Below are positions 15,200 to 21,557 of a stretch of 26,644 nucleotides of DNA, in pieces. Position numbers and translations under genes: made by a program. Under the pieces are notes generated by a model that saw only the letters and a list, made by a program, of their open reading frames with translations, was not told the origin of the DNA and ran no database searches. Each line of letters opens with the position of its first letter. The first letter of the stretch is position 1. This stretch comes from a virus: the IMG/VR virus record IMGVR_UViG_3300030380_003192, positions 1 through 26,644 of that record; one strand, given 5' to 3'.

Positions 15200-17030
15200 A
15201 AGACTTTCCGACTCCAAGTTCACAGTCAATTGGGAGTCCTGTTGCCCACTCTGGGACGTATCGCATACATTCTTCGACATACTTTTTTGCCTCCTCTATC
15301 TCTCTATCTCTAACTAAACAAGTAACAGCATCATGCACTGTTAAAACTACTTTATATTTCTTACTAACTTTTAGTATCTGTTCCGCCACAATACAACGAG
15401 CTAACGCTTGAACAATATTCTCGACTACTTTACCACCGTATATATAAACATCTTTTTCTCTCTTTGTTCTATCGTAAGTAAAAACAGATCGAACTCCAAA
15501 AGAGTAATCGCTTTCTTGCTTTACAGTTAAGTTGTTATATATTAGTTTTAAATTATTAGGTAGAACAAACCCATTTTTACAAAGTTCTATAATACCTTTT
15601 TTACCTAACACGCATTTCGTACCTCTAACCATATCATCCAATGAACTATTTGCGGCATACCATAAGCTCTTTATTCTTGGGTAAGTAGTTCGATATATGG
15701 TGATGATTCGTTTTGATTCGTCTAAGTCAATATTTATATCTTGAAGTTTTAACATAGCTTGAAACTTAACGTGCCCCATACCATAACCACAACCTAAAAT
15801 TACTGTCTTACCAAAAAATCGTTCTTCCTTTGTTATATCCTCTACTTCTTTACCGTAAATCTTGGAAGCCATAATCTTATATACATCTTGACCATCAGCA
15901 AAAGCATCTATTAAATCTTGTTGCATCGCAAACCAAGCTAAAGTTCTAGCTTCTATCTGAGAAGAATCACAGTTTATAAGAGAGTAATTTTTTGGCGGTA
16001 TAATAGATTTTTTTATACCTGATGTGTTATCTCTTGACGGTAAGTTCTGTAAGTTAATTTTGTCTGTACCACCCCACCTACCCGTATGTGCCGCATAGTA
16101 TTTTAATGGAACTGGAAGGGGACCCCTTTTACCGATACCTATAAATCTCTCAGTACGTGTTTCTTCAATTGTAGTCTTCACCCCTAACCTAGCTGATACT
16201 AAACTTTGCACACGTAAATCTTCGTGTTCTAATAAATTTAAAAACTCTTTATCACTCTTAGCAAACGCCCAAGCTTCTTTACCTGTACGTTGAGATATTT
16301 TTCTAGGAGGAGTTACGTTCAAAGCCAACAGAGCTTCAGCAAACTTATCGTTAGACATAATAACTTCTTTAGACGCTTCTGCATTATTTAAGAGTTCCTG
16401 CTTTTTTAATTTTACGGTTTCTAAATGTTTTTCTAAAGCTGGAACATCTACGTGTAGAACTGGGTCTGAAAACATTTTTATTGTTATATCAATCAAGTCA
16501 AGTTCTATTTGGATAAAATGTTTTTTTAATTCTTGGTATAACTTATAAGTGAGAGCTACATCATTTGAACAGTAGCCTCCGTATTTAATCATCTCTTCTT
16601 CTGTAAACATAATTCTACGTTTACCATTTGCATCATGTACCTCGGTGCCTTTGCAACCTAATTCATAAAACTCAGAAAGTTTAGCCAAACTACCACCCAC
16701 TTCAAATCCATGAATAGCTCTTGCCATAGACAATGTGTCTGCCCAAACCAAAGGAGATATATCATACACCCAAGATAAAATAGCAGAATCAAACATTGCA
16801 TTATGTGCAATAGCTACACTATCTTCCCAAGCAAACTGCTCTAAAAAATCTTTAGTTTCTTCAAATGTGCCTGTAAAAAACTCAGGCTCTTCATCATTAA
16901 ACTGTACCGAAACCCCAATAACTTCAAACTCAGGACTTCTAATATACTCTTCGGTAGTTAGCTTACTTAAACTAAATGTCTTTTTGTCGTAGTAAGTTTC
17001 AAAATCAATTGTCAGATAGTTTTGCGTCAT
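15186..17030 (-). CDS. DNA polymerase, family A, with 3'-5' exonuclease (614 aa)
   Basis: The replicative polymerase. The DEDDy exonuclease is complete: IDFET (D9, E11), AHNAMFD (N77, D81) and YCSND (Y153, D157). The polymerase part has RWGG…NLQNLP (318-331), motif A NCDSSQIEAR (D355, E360), motif B RFFGKTVILGCGYG (R404, K408, Y416) and motif C TVHDAV (H566, D567). Motif C has Ala568 where most family A enzymes have Glu (HDE); the catalytic Asp is kept. It lacks a 5'-3' exonuclease domain, as is usual for phage enzymes. Its start overlaps the DUF3310 gene by 26 bp, so it is expressed with it. Together with the primase-helicase, SNF2 protein and candidate SSB it makes a near-complete phage replisome. 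Confidence 0.96.
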   Translation of the reverse strand: MTQNYLTIDFETYYDKKTFSLSKLTTEEYIRSPEFEVIGVSVQFNDEEPEFFTGTFEETKDFLEQFAWEDSVAIAHNAMFDSAILSWVYDISPLVWADTLSMARAIHGFEVGGSLAKLSEFYELGCKGTEVHDANGKRRIMFTEEEMIKYGGYCSNDVALTYKLYQELKKHFIQIELDLIDITIKMFSDPVLHVDVPALEKHLETVKLKKQELLNNAEASKEVIMSNDKFAEALLALNVTPPRKISQRTGKEAWAFAKSDKEFLNLLEHEDLRVQSLVSARLGVKTTIEETRTERFIGIGKRGPLPVPLKYYAAHTGRWGGTDKINLQNLPSRDNTSGIKKSIIPPKNYSLINCDSSQIEARTLAWFAMQQDLIDAFADGQDVYKIMASKIYGKEVEDITKEERFFGKTVILGCGYGMGHVKFQAMLKLQDINIDLDESKRIITIYRTTYPRIKSLWYAANSSLDDMVRGTKCVLGKKGIIELCKNGFVLPNNLKLIYNNLTVKQESDYSFGVRSVFTYDRTKREKDVYIYGGKVVENIVQALARCIVAEQILKVSKKYKVVLTVHDAVTCLVRDREIEEAKKYVEECMRYVPEWATGLPIDCELGVGKSYAEC

Positions 17031-17271
17031 CTTCTAAAACTTTCACTAATTTTCTTAAATAATGAATTGCTTTTTTAATCTCTAATATAGAATCATCTTT
17101 CGACCCCATTCTCAATAAATACTTAACAGCGTTGGCTCTATACGCCCCGATTTTTTGTTCTATGGGGAACGAATCTATTACATCCCACGGTGAGACTGTC
17201 ATTTTCTTGTAATGTTCCCCACCATATTGAATTTGGTCGGGGTCTTGTATAATTGACTTATTAGAACTCAT
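17005..17271 (-). CDS. DUF3310 family protein (88 aa)
   Basis: Matches the DUF3310 layout: HYKKMTVSPWDVIDSF near residues 19-34, then AYRANAVKYLLRMGSKD and a C-terminal helix ILEIKKAIHYLRKLVKVL. DUF3310 proteins are common beside phage nucleotide-metabolism and replication genes, and their biochemical role is not settled. This is the first gene of the replication operon, with a GGAG ribosome binding site 6 nt before the ATG. The divergent GNAT gene starts 37 bp away, so the operon promoter should lie in that short gap or in the GNAT gene. Confidence 0.88.
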   Translation of the reverse strand: MSSNKSIIQDPDQIQYGGEHYKKMTVSPWDVIDSFPIEQKIGAYRANAVKYLLRMGSKDDSILEIKKAIHYLRKLVKVLEDDAKLSDN

Positions 17272-17308
17272 AATTTCTCCTGTGGTTAAATTTAAATTTA
17301 TCTATACA
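17272..17308. promoter_or_regulatory. Divergent intergenic region, replication operon / GNAT gene
   Basis: This 37-bp gap separates two divergently read genes, so it or the adjoining bases must hold their start signals. It contains a 14-bp perfect AT palindrome, TAAATTTAAATTTA (17287-17300), and TATACAAT, which looks like a -10 box but runs into the GNAT ATG. No convincing -35/-10 pair can be fixed by eye. Confidence 0.35.
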
Positions 17309-17722
17309 ATGACAACTAAAGTAAGGCATATATTAACAAGCCTACAATTAACATGTCTACCAGAAGACGAACCAATCGCAACCAATGAAGGTTATTGGTG
17401 GTTGGGTTTCGATGGTAAACAGTCAGCAGCATTTTGTTCATCACGACCATCATCTCAATGGGAAGATGCCATGTACATGTCCCGAAGCGGAGTTCTACCT
17501 GCTTGGAGAGGAAAAGGTTTACAGAGAAAGATGTTATCAATAAGAGAGCGACACGCTCGTAAACTAGGGTACACTTGGTCTATAACAGATACGACAGAAA
17601 ATCCAGCTAGTGCAAACAATTTAATACGTAGTAAGTACAAAATAATTGAACCCTCTTCTCCGTGGGGCTTAAACAAGCAAACGATATACTGGACAAAATG
17701 CCTTACAAAGACCCAGAAATAA
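17309..17722 (+). CDS. GNAT-family N-acetyltransferase (137 aa)
   Basis: The acetyl-CoA-binding motif A is clear: SGVLPAWRGKGLQRKML (residues about 60-76, R67-G-K-G70-L-Q), followed by the helix RERHARKLGY, the ITDTTENPASANNLIRSKY segment (motif B, about 92-110) and a C-terminal strand. An in-frame GTG at 17282 would add nine residues, but the ATG giving MTTKVRH is the better start; no ribosome binding site is evident, so expression may be leaderless or weak. Substrate unknown. It is on the opposite strand to both flanking - strand blocks and overlaps the HNH gene by 25 bp, so the two look like one acquired unit. Confidence 0.88.
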   Translation: MTTKVRHILTSLQLTCLPEDEPIATNEGYWWLGFDGKQSAAFCSSRPSSQWEDAMYMSRSGVLPAWRGKGLQRKMLSIRERHARKLGYTWSITDTTENPASANNLIRSKYKIIEPSSPWGLNKQTIYWTKCLTKTQK

Positions 17723-18111
17723 GAAAAATAAAAGCCAAAGAGTATAATAAAAGATGGTATGAAAAAAATAAAACTGCTCATAGGTTAAATGCGAGCAAAA
17801 ACAGAAGAAAGTACAAAAAGCAATGGGATCAATTTAAAGCATCCCATAAATGTTCTCACTGTGGTGCAAACCATCCTGCTGTTATAGATTTTCATCATGT
17901 AGAAAGAAATAAAAATAATCCAAAAGTTAATGAGCTTGTTAAAAATAAAAGATATCGAGCCGCCATGGAAGAAGTTAATAAATGCGTTCCTCTCTGTGCA
18001 AACTGTCATAGAATACTTCATTGGAATGAAGAAGTAATTAAAAAACAAAAAAGAACACGAAAGAGAAAATTAAAAAAATCAAAATTACTCTCCAAGTCCT
18101 TTAAGTCCTAA
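17698..18111 (+). CDS. HNH endonuclease (137 aa)
   Basis: A typical free-standing phage HNH enzyme. The start MPYKDPEIRK is characteristic of this group and is preferred over a longer frame beginning at 17662. The basic N-terminal helix (residues 9-50) is followed by the zinc ribbon and HNH core: CSHC (C52, C55), DFHHV (H66, H67), then CVPLCANCHRILHW (C100, C103, H104, H108). The C-terminus is a poly-basic tail. Such proteins cut DNA and often behave as homing-type mobile genes, which fits its reversed strand, its 25-bp overlap with the GNAT gene and its tail-to-tail overlap (27 bp) with the next - strand gene. No intron is visible. Confidence 0.92.
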   Translation: MPYKDPEIRKIKAKEYNKRWYEKNKTAHRLNASKNRRKYKKQWDQFKASHKCSHCGANHPAVIDFHHVERNKNNPKVNELVKNKRYRAAMEEVNKCVPLCANCHRILHWNEEVIKKQKRTRKRKLKKSKLLSKSFKS

Positions 18112-18330
18112 CCTATTTCTACGTTCATCATCTTCTTCAAAATGTAGTAGCATACACTCTTGTCTGATTCTTTCATCAGTCCATTCATATTGTGCTTTCG
18201 CAACTTTTTTTCCATCTCCATAACCCATTTTGTATGCAGTTTCCCACATAGATTTCATATGTTCTATGTTTTCAACCGTTGCAAAATAAGTTAAAGCTGC
18301 ACCTAACAAAACACATGCTAATTTATCCAT
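18085..18330 (-). CDS. Small membrane-anchored protein (81 aa)
   Basis: I start at the ATG giving MDKLACVLLGAALTYFATV; AAAGGAGAGG lies upstream with about 9 nt spacing. Residues 4-20 form a single hydrophobic helix, probably a membrane anchor or uncleaved signal. The remainder is charged, with a Gly-rich patch (YKMGYGDGKK) and an acidic tail (HFEEDDERRNR). Function unknown. Both the ribosome binding site and the start codon fall inside a 5-bp-periodic non-coding array, which is unusual. The 3' end overlaps the HNH gene tail-to-tail. Confidence 0.62.
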   Translation of the reverse strand: MDKLACVLLGAALTYFATVENIEHMKSMWETAYKMGYGDGKKVAKAQYEWTDERIRQECMLLHFEEDDERRNRLGLKGLGE

Positions 18331-18386
18331 ACCATACCTCTCCTTTCCATAGCAAACCTTGGCATACCGCACCTCGCCAAGCCAAG
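18327..18386 (-). repeat. 5-bp-periodic degenerate array A (12 units)
   Basis: On the + strand a CC or GC dinucleotide occurs at every fifth base from 18327 to 18383: twelve consecutive positions, ten CC and two GC. Units read CCATA, CCATA, CCTCT, CCTTT, CCATA, GCAAA, CCTTG, GCATA, CCGCA, CCTCG, CCAAG, CCAAG. The rest of the gap to 18426 holds GTGAT-TCGTT-ATCAC (18389-18403) and the word CGAAACCAGTTC (18412-18423), which array B nearly repeats. Confidence 0.75.
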
Positions 18387-18426
18387 AGGTGATTCGTTAT
18401 CACATAGGGTACGAAACCAGTTCCCA

Positions 18427-18690
18427 TCACGGCTTGCGTTTCCCATCGCCTTTTATCGTATAACTTAACATATCAAGTTTTAAATCTTTCCTAAACTTCT
18501 TGTAGTGTTTTTGTTTCCATCGTTTCAATCCCCAAGATACAAACATTTTTTCAACTTTAGTTAAAGCCATCCTATCTAAATCTCCTTTTAAAGTACCGTC
18601 CTCATTACCGAAGTAGTCTACGAGATACCCACACTCGTAAAGAAGGAAAAGTTCCTTACATATAACTAATTTAAAAATTGGCTCCAACAT
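18427..18690 (-). CDS. Hypothetical basic protein (87 aa)
   Basis: I do not recognise it. The N-terminal half is moderately hydrophobic with two cysteines (FKLVICKELFLLYECGYLVDYF). The C-terminal half is basic and aromatic (MFVSWGLKRWKQKHYKKFRKDL), suggesting nucleic-acid or membrane-surface contact. The ATG at 18690 has no good ribosome binding site. A TAACASTGTTA palindrome lies 38 bp upstream, farther than the 20-22 bp seen at four other genes. Confidence 0.65.
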   Translation of the reverse strand: MLEPIFKLVICKELFLLYECGYLVDYFGNEDGTLKGDLDRMALTKVEKMFVSWGLKRWKQKHYKKFRKDLKLDMLSYTIKGDGKRKP

Positions 18691-18727
18691 ACTATATTGA
18701 CCTTACCGAACGACAAAAGTTCAAAAA

Positions 18728-18740
18728 ATAACAGTGTTAT
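18728..18740. promoter_or_regulatory. Palindrome copy 1, ATAACAGTGTTAT
   Basis: A 13-bp perfect dyad with a single central base, followed on the - strand by a run of six T. It lies between divergent genes: 38 bp before the 87-aa - strand gene and 9 bp before the 68-aa + strand gene, so it could control both. Confidence 0.65.
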
Positions 18741-18749
18741 AATTGTTAA

Positions 18750-18956
18750 ATGGTAGCCAGTATAATATTAGCTGTTATGTTAATTCCTAAGCAAGACTTG
18801 TATGTATGCAACTTAAACTGGGTGCATAAAAACCCTACTGATAAAATAGTTATTTGTGAATATATATGTAAAGCGTATAAAGAAGCTTTCGTATGGCACG
18901 AGGAAGCACCAACTCAGGAGGGTTGTAAACTAACGAAGAGGATGTATAAAGTTTAA
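18750..18956 (+). CDS. Small possibly exported cysteine protein (68 aa)
   Basis: The N-terminus MVASIILAVMLIPKQ is short and hydrophobic, like a signal peptide or membrane anchor. Four cysteines follow (C20, C36, C40, C59), enough for two disulfides if the protein leaves the cytoplasm. The sequence VNW-like YVCNLNWVHKNP and VICEYICKAYKEAFVW gives no family I can name. There is no clear ribosome binding site. The gene is flanked by palindromes on both sides; its TAA stop forms the first bases of the extended palindrome copy 2. Could be a lysis, exclusion or envelope protein; this is only inference. Confidence 0.55.
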   Translation: MVASIILAVMLIPKQDLYVCNLNWVHKNPTDKIVICEYICKAYKEAFVWHEEAPTQEGCKLTKRMYKV

Positions 18957-18976
18957 AAAGTAACAGTGTTACTTTT
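18956..18976. promoter_or_regulatory. Palindrome copy 2, extended 21-bp dyad between convergent genes
   Basis: The core TAACAGTGTTA (18961-18971) is extended by AAAAG and CTTTT to a 21-bp perfect dyad. It touches the last base of the + strand stop and contains the - strand gene's stop. With A and T runs on the two sides it could also work as a small bidirectional terminator (9-bp stem, 3-nt loop). It is the only copy not upstream of a - strand start codon. Confidence 0.6.
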
Positions 18977-19262
18977 CTAAATTATCTAGGATTTTTTCTA
19001 GTTCAGATAAATCGCCGCTGACTACAATCCCGTAGCCGCCACAGTTCTGTATATCTGTAAGGTTCTTTTGCTGTAAGGCTGTAACTCTATGGGCTGCAGC
19101 GGGAGCCTTGCACTCCACACCTATAAACTTACCCTTGTAACAACAAACAATATCGGGGACACCAGCGGAACCGAACCCAGAAGCAACTGGGTAGAACCAA
19201 TAGCATCCCCGACTCTTAAGTAATTTAACTACTTTCTGTTTTACCTTCTTTTCTGGGGTCAT
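18969..19262 (-). CDS. VRR-NUC domain nuclease (97 aa)
   Basis: A stand-alone phage VRR-NUC protein, a small PD-(D/E)XK-fold nuclease. I start at MTPEKKVKQKVV, the usual beginning of this group, not at an in-frame codon five residues earlier. Catalytic residues are visible: GVPDIV (D37), GVECKAP (E50, K52) and the TALQQKN helix (Q64). Single-domain phage VRR-NUC proteins have been reported to act on Holliday junctions or other structured DNA; that is family knowledge. The start lies inside the preceding 468-aa gene (38-bp overlap) with no clear ribosome binding site, so translation is probably coupled. The stop lies in palindrome copy 2. Confidence 0.92.
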   Translation of the reverse strand: MTPEKKVKQKVVKLLKSRGCYWFYPVASGFGSAGVPDIVCCYKGKFIGVECKAPAAAHRVTALQQKNLTDIQNCGGYGIVVSGDLSELEKILDNLEK

Positions 19263-20631
19263 CAAAATCAGAGCCAATCAGCACGTAAGTCTCGGCACGA
19301 TCATCATCGCCATTTTGCAATTGTCCTAGACCATCTACTGTACTGTAGTCTCCACTTTCTCCATCTCGAGTAATGTCAAGTACACTCATCTTACCAGAAA
19401 TACTTTCTGGTAGGCTCTCACGATTAGGATATTCCTGCCATAAATAAGAATATACTCGCCCATCTTGTGTGTCTGCCTTATCAGCAAACCTACGAATCAC
19501 TCGATATTTACCTTGATGGTTTTTAGCCACATACACCTGTTGTCCGAGATAAGACTGCACTTTAAGCACAGCATTTTTTTGATCTGTAAGTACGTTTCGA
19601 CAAGCCGTCCTCAACTTCTCAAGGTCTGTGCTGACGTGTAAACCCATGATAAGTTTAACCAGATGTTCACAAGGATGTTTACGTGTTTGCCCCGCCAAAG
19701 CAGTATATGTAGAAATAGAATTTCTATCTTCTTCATCACGATTAGCACCCCTAGCTAGACCCTTGATAATTTTTTCAGTTTTACTGATAACATCTGCACA
19801 GCTAGTTTTTTCACTCCAAAGATCATACGCACTTTCTTCTTTGGTAAATGGTACTTCTCTAAGCATGTTATCAATATGTCTCAACTGATTTAGACCTTCT
19901 ACTTTCCACACAGAAGATGGAGGGTTCGATAGTTCTGCAACAAACCTAGAGTCAGTCCAATGATTACCAATTTGATTTTGTATAAGACGTACTTCGTTAA
20001 ACTTCTTAGGGGTCATCGGAAACGTAGTATATCGTTCACTATTATTAAGACACCAAGCAATCATAGCGGGCAACATACTGGAACTGTACAAGTAACGACC
20101 GAACTGAACAGCCTTCTTGTATAAAGATGTTCTGACAGCATGTTCAGGTGATTTGTACGCAAGTTTATACTGAGTTTTAACTTCTATTTGATAAATCGTC
20201 CTTCCTATCTGACTCTCCTTTTCTTTACCTTTCTCTGGGTCAGTTTTCATGTGCATCTTGAACGAATCACACGTAGCAATCTCAGTATTGAAGTCAATTA
20301 CTTTAAACAGGCAAGGACTCCAATGCCTAGCAGAGTCAGGTGTAGGTACCCAATCAGCAACATCTTTTACTTTAACAGCATGACTACCTCTTCCCACTTT
20401 GAACATAATTTCAAAATGTTTACTAGGGTTGTATAACAAACCTTCCAGAAAAGCCAATGCAAGTCTTGTTTTTATCTTAAGTTCTTTGTAATAAGTTCCA
20501 TGTGTAACAACGTGGTCAGTGAGTTTAACATTGTCATCAAAAGCATTTAAACACGAATCCGCATGAACTTGGATTCGCCGCAACCAATCTATGTGTTGCT
20601 TTACTGTGTGGTAATTATTTGTAATACTCAT
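19225..20631 (-). CDS. Unknown protein linked to the MoxR/VWA operon (468 aa)
   Basis: I do not recognise any domain. I start at MSITNNYHTVKQ, with AGGAG 5 nt upstream, rather than at an upstream in-frame TTG. The N-terminal half is mixed alpha/beta with many aromatic and His/Cys residues; the middle is helical with Trp (LPAMIAWCLNN). Near residues 360-385 a short beta domain (LGQQVYVAKNHQGKYRVIRRF) looks like a small barrel. The C-terminus is acidic and low in complexity. It follows the 296-aa gene by 35 bp, and palindrome copy 3 lies in that gap, 20 bp before the start. No catalytic motif is evident. Confidence 0.82.
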   Translation of the reverse strand: MSITNNYHTVKQHIDWLRRIQVHADSCLNAFDDNVKLTDHVVTHGTYYKELKIKTRLALAFLEGLLYNPSKHFEIMFKVGRGSHAVKVKDVADWVPTPDSARHWSPCLFKVIDFNTEIATCDSFKMHMKTDPEKGKEKESQIGRTIYQIEVKTQYKLAYKSPEHAVRTSLYKKAVQFGRYLYSSSMLPAMIAWCLNNSERYTTFPMTPKKFNEVRLIQNQIGNHWTDSRFVAELSNPPSSVWKVEGLNQLRHIDNMLREVPFTKEESAYDLWSEKTSCADVISKTEKIIKGLARGANRDEEDRNSISTYTALAGQTRKHPCEHLVKLIMGLHVSTDLEKLRTACRNVLTDQKNAVLKVQSYLGQQVYVAKNHQGKYRVIRRFADKADTQDGRVYSYLWQEYPNRESLPESISGKMSVLDITRDGESGDYSTVDGLGQLQNGDDDRAETYVLIGSDFDDPRKEGKTESS

Positions 20632-20651
20632 ATCTTCTCCTATCAAAAAAG

Positions 20652-20662
20652 TAACAGTGTTA
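20652..20662. promoter_or_regulatory. Palindrome copy 3, TAACAGTGTTA
   Basis: An 11-bp dyad in the 35-bp gap between the 296-aa and 468-aa genes, exactly 20 bp from the latter's start codon. On the - strand it is followed by C, six T, G and then the AGGAG ribosome binding site. Confidence 0.65.
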
Positions 20663-20666
20663 TTAT

Positions 20667-21557
20667 TTAAAACTTCATTTTGTTGAGGATGTCATCTACC
20701 TTCGCAGTTACATCTTCACGCACTAAGACACTATCACGCAACTCTTCTGCTGTTAGACCAGAGATAGCGGACTCAAGTTCCTTACGTCTTAGTTCTAGTT
20801 CGGGGTCATTTGTTACATTCATGTTAGTGAGGAGTTCACACAACTCTCTCGCATTTAGTAACATAGTATCTCGAAAGATTTTCTTCTTACCATCACCCGC
20901 TACGATAAGACTCTCCTTAATGTGTAACAACTTATCATGTAAGCGTTTCCATAAATCAGCCATAGCTCCTTCAAGAGTCTTCTTGAACATAGTGTCGTAA
21001 TTAGACTGTAGCTGTTCTCTGATTTCATTCGGTACATCTACACGAAAGTCGCCTGACTGTGGTAGTGGAAAGTAATTTACACCAAAGTGAAACTTATCTT
21101 CCAATTGTTCTACTGTTGCATAATCATCACGATTGAATAAATCGCCACTGGCAAACGACTGCTTGTTAATCAAGTCTGGGTACAAGTTGAGTAGTTCACG
21201 CTTGAGTCTGTAAAACTCATCTTTGAAACCATTCAACTGTTCTACATAAGGTAGATACTGTTGGATAGTAACCAAACGCAACCCACTATCTGACCAAGGT
21301 ATCGTATGTTTGTAGTGCCAATTGCGAGCCTGACCCTCTAGCTTTTTGATTTTCTCTAACGGTTCACACTTAGTAAGCAAGTTTTTCTTAGCTTCAACAA
21401 CTCCATCTGCTGCTTTCTTGTTAGATGCAACCTCTTCTGATAATGTCTTATCAGTCTTTTTGAATTTGTATACGCCAATACTAAGTTCAACAAGCATCGC
21501 TCTCTCAGTGATTTGAGGTATATCTACGTTTACTTCTGAATGATTTAATGTTTCCAT
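20667..21557 (-). CDS. DUF3150-like partner of MoxR/VWA (296 aa)
   Basis: Mostly alpha-helical and charged. An N-terminal segment (LVELSIGVYKFKKTDKTLSEEV) precedes a KNLL-containing helix, the RNWHYKHTIPW stretch, a LPYVEQLNGFKDEFYRLKREL helix and the FGVNYFPLPQSGDFRV segment near residues 157-172. This order resembles DUF3150-type proteins, which are found beside AAA+ and VWA genes on phages and plasmids. I assign it by layout and neighbours, with moderate confidence. Its ATG shares a base with the stop of the VWA gene (TAATG) and has an AAGGAG site, so the two are tightly coupled. Likely a third subunit or substrate adaptor of the MoxR-VWA machine. Confidence 0.8.
   Translation of the reverse strand: METLNHSEVNVDIPQITERAMLVELSIGVYKFKKTDKTLSEEVASNKKAADGVVEAKKNLLTKCEPLEKIKKLEGQARNWHYKHTIPWSDSGLRLVTIQQYLPYVEQLNGFKDEFYRLKRELLNLYPDLINKQSFASGDLFNRDDYATVEQLEDKFHFGVNYFPLPQSGDFRVDVPNEIREQLQSNYDTMFKKTLEGAMADLWKRLHDKLLHIKESLIVAGDGKKKIFRDTMLLNARELCELLTNMNVTNDPELELRRKELESAISGLTAEELRDSVLVREDVTAKVDDILNKMKF

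Noticed and set aside
14999-15280. Longer 93-aa version of the small gene after the polymerase
   Set aside because: It would overlap the polymerase by 95 bp; the ATG at 15199 gives normal packing and has a GGAAAG motif upstream.
15033-15317. A 94-codon open frame on the + strand opposite the polymerase end
   Set aside because: It is antisense to two supported genes, lacks a ribosome binding site and has a composition unlike real proteins here.
17282-17308. GTG start extending the GNAT protein by nine residues
   Set aside because: The extension is low-complexity AT-rich sequence lying on a palindromic intergenic segment with no ribosome binding site.
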